Positions 1 through 6,202 of a DNA stretch of 6,202 nucleotides are shown one piece after another (position 1 is the first letter of the stretch; each line of letters opens with the position of its first letter). The notes beneath the pieces were generated by a model that made no database searches, had not been told where the DNA came from, and saw only the letters and a program-made list of their open reading frames with translations. The DNA is from Thiotrichaceae bacterium (GTDB taxonomy: Bacteria > Pseudomonadota > Gammaproteobacteria > Thiotrichales > Thiotrichaceae): NCBI GenBank assembly GCA_027024625.1, contig JALVRY010000134.1, positions 1 through 6,202 on the forward strand, read 5' to 3'. A program made the position numbers and the translations under genes.

Positions 1-394
1 TGAGTAAGAATGTGACTAAATTTTCTATTTCCTCAGGTTCTAAATCATTCTCATAATGTGGGTACATTACGTCATGTCGGTAGCCATCAACCACATATGC
101 ACTGGGTTTAGTGATTGATTCAGTGATGTATTCTTTGGCTGTCATATCCTTTTTGCGTGTGGCTGCTCTTTTTCCAATACCGTACAAACTGGGTCCTGCA
201 AGCTTGAAATCTTTAATTAGGCTATGACAAATTATGCAGCCTGGAGCTTTCACAAAGCCAATTTCTTGTTGTTTGAATAGTTTTTCACCTTGGCTTAGCT
301 GTTCTTCTTGTTTGCTATTGCCTCCGCAAGCAGTGAGAAATAAAGCAAGGAATGGGGTACTTAATTGTGCTTTTGAAAGCATATATAAACTCAT
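1..394 (-). CDS. Lipoprotein c-type cytochrome, monoheme (C-terminus outside window)
   Basis: Reading the minus strand from the ATG at 394 gives 131 uninterrupted codons that leave the window without a stop, so the gene is partial. The N-terminus is a short hydrophobic segment ending in a lipobox (L20-T-A-C23), predicting a lipid-anchored periplasmic protein. A single heme attachment motif C53-I-I-C56-H57 follows, then a G-P-S-L-Y segment as in class I cytochromes c, and M110 in 'DVMYPHY' is the probable sixth heme ligand. The visible end ('LEPEEIENLVTFLL') looks like the usual C-terminal helix of small cytochromes c, so only a little is missing. The start shares one base with the stop of the upstream diguanylate cyclase gene (TAATG), and no clear Shine-Dalgarno is seen, so translation is probably coupled. 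An alternative in-frame ATG lies at 380-382. The redox partner is unknown; electron transfer is inferred from the heme site only. Confidence 0.85.
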   Translation of the reverse strand, partial: MSLYMLSKAQLSTPFLALFLTACGGNSKQEEQLSQGEKLFKQQEIGFVKAPGCIICHSLIKDFKLAGPSLYGIGKRAATRKKDMTAKEYITESITKPSAYVVDGYRHDVMYPHYENDLEPEEIENLVTFLL

Positions 395-1593
395 TATATT
401 TGATGTTTGTGTAAAGGAATAGGTATGGCTTTTGAGTCACAACTATTGACCTCGACACGATTTCTTCCATGTTGTTTGGCTTGGTACATAGCCCTGTCAG
501 CGGCTCCTAGTAGCATGGCGGGGTAAAGTATGTCTTCACCTGTTTTATCATTTTTTTGAGCACGAGGAATACAGCTTGAAATACCGATACTGACAGTAAC
601 AACATTCAGTAATGAGGAGGGTGATTTATATGGAATTTTAAGCTTAATAATTTGATGTCTTAATTTCTCAGCGAGTATTTTGGCATTATCTGCTGTTGTG
701 TTTGGGAGTAAAATTGCGAATTCTTCTCCACCGTGTCTAGCAACGAGATCACCTTGTCGTCTTGCGATAGATTTCATGCTCATTGCTAGTTGTTTTAGGC
801 ACTGGTCTCCTGCTTGGTGACCGTTATTGTCGTTGTATAATTTAAAATGATCGACATCAATCATGAGTAATGAGAGTGGTGTTTTATCACGCGTTGCTCG
901 TCGCCATTCTTCTTTAAAGTGTTTATCAAAATAACGTCGATTCGCTAGCTGGGTGATTTGGTCTGTGTGGGCTTGTGCTTGTGTCTGTTGCTGTGTTTTG
1001 TGCAATTCATACAGCACTTTGTAAACGTAGTGAGCAACAACAATTGTCATGACTCCCATAATGATTAACATACCTGCCAATATCTTATAATCATGGCCTT
1101 CCATAACGGCTAATCGCCCTGCAATTGGTAGTAGGAGTAGGGCGACTTGTAGGTAAAATATTGTTTTTGAGGCGGCTAAGGTTGAAATGGATGAAATAAG
1201 CACAGCGGATAAGGCAACCAATAGCAGAACTTGGTGGATTAAGCTTTCGGGGAATAAAAACAAACCTGCTAAACCCCACAGTAAACTAAGTAAGGTGGTA
1301 AAGAGGATATGGTTGTTTGCCCACGATTTTAGTTTTTCTTCCGTATGAGTTTGCTGTGGTTTAAGTCGATTATTGTGATAGAGACGAATTATACTAACAA
1401 GCAACACCAAACCGAACCATATGAGTAGGGCAATTGGATTTTTTGCATGGCTATATAGGGCAGCCACAATCATGCTGGCAAGGGAGATGTTTCCCCAAAA
1501 GTTGAGGCTAGAATGTTTGAGTAAATAGCTTATTTGATTTTCAAATAAACTTGAGAACATCCCTGTCAGATTTTTTCTGACCATTGTACTCAT
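394..1593 (-). CDS. Membrane diguanylate cyclase (six-TM sensor region plus GGDEF domain)
   Basis: Predicted to make cyclic di-GMP from two GTP. The first ~190 residues hold about six hydrophobic segments (near 33-50, 53-71, 95-114, 118-139, 144-162, 170-190); I cannot assign them to a named MASE family. A Gln/Ala-rich linker (~192-210) leads into a complete GGDEF domain beginning 'DQITQLANRRYFD' (211-223). Active-site features are D246 in 'DVDHFK', N254, D263 and a GGEEF signature at 288-292. A product-inhibition I-site R279-Q-G-D282 sits five residues before the signature, so the enzyme looks catalytically competent and feedback controlled. The domain ends with 'VSIGIS' (334-339) and 'ADRAMYQAK'. 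No EAL or HD-GYP domain is present. The chosen ATG has GGTGA six bases upstream; ATGs at codons 4 and 12 are alternatives. The signal sensed by the membrane part is unknown. It is the first gene of a pair with the overlapping cytochrome gene. Confidence 0.93.
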   Translation of the reverse strand: MSTMVRKNLTGMFSSLFENQISYLLKHSSLNFWGNISLASMIVAALYSHAKNPIALLIWFGLVLLVSIIRLYHNNRLKPQQTHTEEKLKSWANNHILFTTLLSLLWGLAGLFLFPESLIHQVLLLVALSAVLISSISTLAASKTIFYLQVALLLLPIAGRLAVMEGHDYKILAGMLIIMGVMTIVVAHYVYKVLYELHKTQQQTQAQAHTDQITQLANRRYFDKHFKEEWRRATRDKTPLSLLMIDVDHFKLYNDNNGHQAGDQCLKQLAMSMKSIARRQGDLVARHGGEEFAILLPNTTADNAKILAEKLRHQIIKLKIPYKSPSSLLNVVTVSIGISSCIPRAQKNDKTGEDILYPAMLLGAADRAMYQAKQHGRNRVEVNSCDSKAIPIPLHKHQI

Positions 1594-1616
1594 TGGCTAT
1601 CACCATTGATTTTTAT

Positions 1617-1685
1617 GAGTACCAATATAGGTACTCGTACCCTGAGGGATTTGCAAACCCCTAATGCTATTTCACGAATGGAAAT
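1617..1685 (-). promoter_or_regulatory. Three tandem inverted repeats in the putative leader of the cyclase mRNA
   Basis: Between znuA and the cyclase start, three small inverted repeats follow one another. They are ATTTC/GAAAT (1669-1673 with 1681-1685), AGGGAT/ACCCCT (1645-1650 with 1657-1662, loop TTGCAA, one G-U pair in the RNA) and a perfect 7-bp GAGTACC/GGTACTC (1617-1623 with 1630-1636, loop AATATA). None is followed by a T-run in the minus-strand direction, so they do not look like terminators. The last one ends 23 bases before the start codon. They may form a structured 5' leader or be protein binding sites. I could not match the sequence to a known c-di-GMP riboswitch. The repeats are seen directly; the function is inference. 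Confidence 0.4.
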
Positions 1686-1704
1686 TATGTTAGCTGCAGG
1701 TTTT

Positions 1705-1710
1705 ATTATA
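1705..1710 (-). promoter_or_regulatory. Candidate -10 element for the cyclase–cytochrome pair
   Basis: The minus strand reads TATAAT here, a perfect match to the sigma-70 -10 consensus, in an AT-rich stretch 111 bases before the cyclase start codon. The hexamer at the expected -35 distance (GTAATA with a 17-base spacer) is poor, so an activator may be needed or this may be a chance match in AT-rich DNA. If used, it would give a leader of roughly 100 nucleotides containing the three inverted repeats at 1617-1685. Confidence 0.35.
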
Positions 1711-1790
1711 GATTATTAATAGCATGTTATTACTTTTATCTATGATTTTGCTTATTAATTGTTCTCTAAATTACAAATACATTAATAATC
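1711..1790. repeat. Repeated TTATTAAT words, including a spaced 10-bp inverted repeat
   Basis: GATTATTAAT at 1711-1720 is the exact inverse of ATTAATAATC at 1781-1790, 60 bases apart. A third copy of the core TTATTAAT lies between them at 1752-1759. The last copy touches the znuA stop codon. The set sits just upstream of the candidate -10 of the cyclase gene, so it could be an array of regulator sites, but in DNA this AT-rich a chance origin is quite possible. Confidence 0.3.
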
Positions 1791-2691
1791 AGTCACTTAC
1801 GTTTCCACATTGTAAAAAGCTTTCAGCTATAGAGTCTAGTAATTTGATATAACTATCTGAATTCATTGCTATATTTTGACCTATTATATTTAATTCACTT
1901 GCTTTTACATCACTGTCTTTGATTAGGGTTTGTATAATCGTTTGCTGAGCTTGAGGCTCGCTAAACAGACAGGCTATTTTTTTTGTTTTTATTATTTCTC
2001 GGATGGCTTGTATTTTAGCGATACCGAGCTGAGCTGATGTACTTTGGTTAATGACACTTACATTATTTAGACCATAGTGATTTTCGAAATATCCCCAAGC
2101 ATTATGAAATACCATCATTGGTTTATTGGCAATGGGTTTTAGTGCGGCTTGTAGTTTCTTATCTTCTGCTTCTATTTTGCTAATCAATTGCTGTAATCTT
2201 TCGGCATAGTTTTGAGCATGGCTAGGATCAATCTGGCTGAGTTGCTTAGCAATGACTTTACTCATGGCAATAGCATTATTTGGATCCAACCAGATATGCA
2301 GATCATGGCTATGATGGTGTCCACTATGATTGTGCTCGCTACTCTTATCGAAAGGAATTAGATGAATACCTTCTTGCTCTGCTAATGGGATAACAGGGAT
2401 GTTTTTCTTGGCTTGTTCTAGTGGTTTGTTTAGAAAGCTTTCTAATCCTTCATCAATACGAAAGATAAGGCGAGCATGTTGTAGCTTTTTTATATCGGAG
2501 GGTTTGAGGGCATAATGATGAGGTGATGCATTATCTGGTATTAGTTGAGTGCTTTGTAAATCATCTGCGGCAATAGCAGTGACCAACATCTGGATAGGTT
2601 TGATTGTAGTAACAATTTTGACATTGTTGTTCTTATTGCAGGAAATCAACATTGTACAGAAGACTAAGGTTATAATTGTTTTCATTAGCAT
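1789..2691 (-). CDS. znuA: Zinc ABC transporter substrate-binding protein ZnuA, probable lipoprotein
   Basis: Captures Zn2+ in the periplasm and delivers it to the ZnuBC importer. Cluster A-I family features are all present: H58 in 'ASPHHYALKPSD', H132 in 'HIWLDP' and H196 in 'VFHNAWGYF' are the expected three histidine ligands, and 'FSEPQ' (243-247) is conserved. A short His-rich loop (H120, H122, H125-127, H129) precedes the second ligand. C241 and C295 match the positions of the disulfide known in E. coli ZnuA. The segment normally reading L-D-P-L-G is L267-N-I-I-G271 here, so the acidic residue is replaced by Asn. The N-terminus carries a lipobox L-I-S-C18, suggesting a lipid anchor rather than a soluble protein. 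Start: ATG at 2691 or the ATG two codons later (2685), whose M-K-T beginning looks more typical; neither has a clear ribosome binding site. Divergent from znuCB. 300 residues is normal for the family. Confidence 0.95.
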   Translation of the reverse strand: MLMKTIITLVFCTMLISCNKNNNVKIVTTIKPIQMLVTAIAADDLQSTQLIPDNASPHHYALKPSDIKKLQHARLIFRIDEGLESFLNKPLEQAKKNIPVIPLAEQEGIHLIPFDKSSEHNHSGHHHSHDLHIWLDPNNAIAMSKVIAKQLSQIDPSHAQNYAERLQQLISKIEAEDKKLQAALKPIANKPMMVFHNAWGYFENHYGLNNVSVINQSTSAQLGIAKIQAIREIIKTKKIACLFSEPQAQQTIIQTLIKDSDVKASELNIIGQNIAMNSDSYIKLLDSIAESFLQCGNVSD

Positions 2692-2704
2692 AATTAGGAT
2701 TATG
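2689..2704. promoter_or_regulatory. Palindrome CATAAT-TAGG-ATTATG in the znuA/znuC divergent region
   Basis: A perfect 6-bp inverted repeat with a 4-base spacer lies between the divergent znuA and znuC starts and covers the first possible znuA start codon. Each arm reads CATAAT, a -10-like hexamer, outward on its own strand, so it could be a symmetric promoter core, a regulator operator, or both. A zinc repressor of the Zur family is the expected regulator of these genes, but the site does not match the enterobacterial Zur consensus as I know it. No good -35 is visible for either direction. A TATAAT at 2671-2676 is another possible -10 for znuC. Confidence 0.35.
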
Positions 2705-2712
2705 GAAAGGGA

Positions 2713-3475
2713 ATGTCGTCAGAGTATTTAATCAGCATGGAGAATATTAGCCTGACTATAGGAGAACGCAAGATTCTTCGTCAGGTTAGTTTAGAAATTC
2801 TGCCTGAGAGTGTTTTGACTATTATTGGTCCAAACGGGGCAGGTAAGTCGACTTTATTAAAAATATTACTGGGTTTGCAAGCTGTAAGTTCAGGAAGGAT
2901 TATAAGAAAGCCAAATATTCATATCGGTTATGTACCTCAAAAGTTTACTATTGATCCTTTGTTACCGCTCACGGTAGAGCGATTTGTTCGTCTTGGTAGA
3001 AAGGAAGATAAGTTTAGTGTCGCAGACATTTTTGCAGAAATACGGATTAGCCATTTAGCGAATCAAACCATGCAACGGCTCTCTGGCGGTGAATTACAAC
3101 GAGTCTTATTAGCTAGAGCTTTGCTAGGGGAGCCTGAATTATTAGTGCTGGATGAACCAGCACAGGGTGTTGATGTGCAGGGGCAGAGTGAGTTGTATCA
3201 GTTATTAGCAGAGCTTAAACATTCCCGTCGTTGTAGTGTGTTGTTAGTTTCGCATGATTTACATTTAGTTATGGCATCAAGTGACCGAGTGCTTTGTTTG
3301 AATCAGCATGTTTGTTGCAGTGGACATCCAGAGGATGTAAGCCGCCACCCTGAGTATCAGCAGTTATTTGGTAATGAGCTTGTTGGTAAACTTGCAGATG
3401 GTTTGGGGGTTTATACTCACACGCATGATTACTGTCATGATACGCATGGTAGTGTTGTTCAGTTGGATGATAATC

Positions 3476-3486
<11 letters not shown>
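2713..3486 (+). CDS. znuC: Zinc ABC transporter ATP-binding protein ZnuC
   Basis: Cytoplasmic ATPase that powers zinc import through ZnuB. All ABC motifs are intact: Walker A GPNGAGKST at 39-47, Q-loop Q76 in 'YVPQK', signature LSGGE at 123-127, Walker B 'LLVLDEP' at 143-149 with D147 and E148, D-loop 'GVD' at 152-154 and H-loop H181 in 'VSHDLHLVM'. The stretch 'HVCCSGHPEDVSRHPEY' and a His-rich tail (H236, H238, H242, H245, H255, H257) are typical of ZnuC and separate it from manganese or iron homologues. 257 residues is close to the E. coli protein. The ATG at 2713 gives an N-terminus aligned with E. coli ZnuC; a purine-rich GGAAAGGGA lies immediately upstream, rather close to the ATG. A second in-frame ATG is at 2737. 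Its 3' end overlaps znuB by 11 bases. Confidence 0.96.
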
Positions 3487-4743
<1,257 letters not shown>

Positions 4744-4875
4744 TGGAAATCAACGATGTTGTGTCTATATTAAATTATAAGTTTAAGAGTATTTTACTTT
4801 TTTGAGACCACTGTTACTATCTAGCCATACACTAACACCATATATTTGTTATATAAGTAGCAAATAGAATAATAA

Positions 4876-5142
<267 letters not shown>

Positions 5143-5159
5143 TCTAAATGCACTTTATT

Positions 5160-5188
5160 AAAAAGCTTCTTTCGGGAAGCTTTTTTTT
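5160..5188 (+). terminator. Rho-independent terminator after the ferredoxin gene
   Basis: A 10-bp stem, AAAAAGCTTC (5160-5169) pairing with GAAGCTTTTT (5176-5185), encloses TTTCGG, which can tighten to a UUCG tetraloop closed by a U-G pair. It runs directly into eight T residues (5181-5188). It lies 17 bases after the ferredoxin stop and separates that gene from pip. Confidence 0.92.
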
Positions 5189-5227
5189 CGTCTAGGATTT
5201 ACTGAATACTATTTTAGAGAATAAGTC

Positions 5228-6178
5228 ATGCAACCTTTGTTTCCTTCGATAAAAAATAACTCAAGCTTTTATTTACCTGTTGATGATTTGCATATTCTTT
5301 ATGTTGAGGAGTCTGGTACAAAAGATGGTATCCCTGTCGTGTTTTTACATGGCGGTCCCGGTTCGGGTTGTGAGCCATTTCATCGTCGATTTTTTGATCC
5401 TGAGAAGTACCGTATTATTTTATTTGATCAACGTGGCTGTGGTAAATCTACTCCTCATGCCGAATTAACAAATAATACGACGCAAGACTTGATCGAAGAT
5501 ATGGAAAAAATTCGTGAAAAGTTAGGAATTGAAAAGTGGCTTGTATTGGGTGGTTCTTGGGGTTCAACATTGGCTTTACTCTACGCTGAAGCTTATCCAG
5601 AACGAGTTTCTGCTTTAATTGTTCGTGGAATATTTTTAGGAAGACCAAGAGATATTTCGTGGTTTTATCAGGAAGGTGCCAGTCGAATCTATCCTGATTA
5701 TTGGCAAAAATTTCTAGAACCGATTCCAGAGAATCAGCATGATGATTTACTAAAAGCTTATCATGAACTTCTTACAGGGGATAATGAGATCGCTAAGTCA
5801 CGGGCGGCTAAAGCATGGTCAACATGGGAAGGGATGACAGCTAATCTCAAGCCGAATGGCTCTGTATTAGATCATTTTACAGATCTTCACTATGCTCTGA
5901 GTATTGCTCGTATTGAGGCTCATTATTTTATGAATAATAACTTTCTGACTGAAAATCAGATTGTGGCAAATGCTTCAGCTCTGAAAAATATTCCAGGTAT
6001 TATTATTCATGGTCGTTACGATATGATTTGCCCTTTAGAACAAGCCTATGAATTACATAATGCATGGCAGACAGCGGTATTGGAGGTAATTCCTGCATGT
6101 GGTCATGCAGCAAGTGAACCTGCAATTATTGATGCTTTAGTGAAAGCAACGGAAACAATGGCAGACGTAGTGAAATGA
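5228..6178 (+). CDS. pip: Proline iminopeptidase (alpha/beta hydrolase, peptidase family S33)
   Basis: Cytoplasmic exopeptidase that releases N-terminal proline from peptides. It is an alpha/beta-hydrolase with the oxyanion-hole motif HGGPG at 41-45, 'FDQRGCGKS' at 66-74 and nucleophile elbow G-G-S110-W-G-S characteristic of S33 prolyl aminopeptidases. The catalytic triad reads S110, D265 (in 'GRYDMICP') and H293 (in 'CGHAASEP'). A helical cap domain lies around residues 140-235, with 'AAKAWSTWEG' (193-202) typical of this enzyme group. The 316 residues match the family length and no signal peptide is seen. The ATG at 5228 has only a weak purine-rich AGAGAATAAG upstream. The gene follows the ferredoxin terminator, so a promoter should lie in 5189-5227 (TACTAT at 5207-5212 is a possible -10). 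Its stop overlaps the dtd start (ATGA), so the two are probably translated together. Confidence 0.95.
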   Translation: MQPLFPSIKNNSSFYLPVDDLHILYVEESGTKDGIPVVFLHGGPGSGCEPFHRRFFDPEKYRIILFDQRGCGKSTPHAELTNNTTQDLIEDMEKIREKLGIEKWLVLGGSWGSTLALLYAEAYPERVSALIVRGIFLGRPRDISWFYQEGASRIYPDYWQKFLEPIPENQHDDLLKAYHELLTGDNEIAKSRAAKAWSTWEGMTANLKPNGSVLDHFTDLHYALSIARIEAHYFMNNNFLTENQIVANASALKNIPGIIIHGRYDMICPLEQAYELHNAWQTAVLEVIPACGHAASEPAIIDALVKATETMADVVK

Positions 6179-6202
6179 TTGGTCTAATTCAACGAGTATC
6201 TA
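6175..6202 (+). CDS. dtd: D-aminoacyl-tRNA deacylase Dtd, first nine codons only
   Basis: The ATG overlaps the pip stop codon (ATGA). The visible residues M-I-G-L-I-Q-R-V-S closely match the beginning of bacterial Dtd (E. coli begins M-I-A-L-I-Q-R-V). Dtd removes D-amino acids, such as D-Tyr, mischarged on tRNA. The window ends before any catalytic motif, so the call rests on this short N-terminus plus the tight coupling to pip. Confidence 0.75.

Noticed and set aside
234..422. Plus-strand open frame of about 62 codons
   Set aside because: It lies opposite the cytochrome gene, which shows a lipobox, heme motif and axial Met; the plus-strand frame has no recognisable features.
1617..1685. c-di-GMP (GEMM) riboswitch before the GGDEF gene
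   Set aside because: A GCAAA string and hairpins are present, but the conserved GEMM core (AGGGCAAACC and ACGCAAAGCC arranged around a GNRA loop) could not be matched, so it is reported only as an unknown possible leader.
2641..2712. Classical enterobacterial Zur box between znuA and znuC
   Set aside because: No stretch resembles the GTTATAnTATAAC-type consensus; only the CATAAT palindrome is present, and it is listed separately with low confidence.
2549..2731. Plus-strand open frame of 60 codons before znuC
   Set aside because: It is antisense to the 5' end of znuA, including its signal peptide, and its hydrophobic residues are explained by the complement of that region.
3368..3475. N-terminal extension of ZnuB from the ATG at 3368
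   Set aside because: These codons are the out-of-frame reading of the znuC His-rich tail. Starting at 3476 gives the family's normal length and N-terminus.
4788..4803. Terminator after coaD (AGTA-TTT-TACT followed by T residues)
   Set aside because: The stem is only four weak base pairs, so a functional terminator cannot be supported; in AT-rich DNA this is likely chance.

Overview
The window is an AT-rich, gene-dense piece of chromosome. It most likely comes from a gammaproteobacterium. The ZnuC, ZnuB, CoaD and YfhL-type ferredoxin proteins read like the enterobacterial/pseudomonad versions, and the proline iminopeptidase–dtd pair also fits that class. A genus cannot be named from the sequence alone. 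Eight protein genes are visible; two of them run off the window ends. No rRNA, tRNA, insertion sequence, phage gene or CRISPR array is seen.

Left part, minus strand (1-1593). A membrane-anchored diguanylate cyclase (394-1593) is followed, with a one-base TAATG stop/start overlap, by a small lipoprotein c-type cytochrome (394 down to 1, C-terminus outside the window). A 195-base gap (1594-1788) separates this pair from znuA. The gap holds a TATAAT-like -10 element, three consecutive small inverted repeats that could fold in the leader of the cyclase mRNA, and repeated TTATTAAT words.

Middle part (1789-4273). A complete ZnuABC high-affinity zinc importer is present. The binding protein znuA is on the minus strand. 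The ATPase znuC and permease znuB are on the plus strand and overlap by 11 bases. The divergent start codons are only 21 bases apart, with a CATAAT-TAGG-ATTATG palindrome between them, so any zinc-responsive control of both arms must act in a very compact region. The next gene, coaD (phosphopantetheine adenylyltransferase), overlaps the znuB stop codon (ATGA) and appears to be in the same transcript.

Right part, plus strand (4744-6202). After a 144-base gap comes a YfhL/Allochromatium-type 2[4Fe-4S] ferredoxin with a good ribosome binding site. It is closed by a strong intrinsic terminator at 5160-5188. Then a proline iminopeptidase (pip) overlaps by ATGA the first nine codons of dtd (D-aminoacyl-tRNA deacylase), cut by the window end.

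Most of this is conserved housekeeping content. I did not find a convincing new multi-gene system. The observations most worth checking are the cyclase–cytochrome coupling, the structured leader in front of the cyclase, the compact divergent znu control region and the lipoprotein-type ZnuA.
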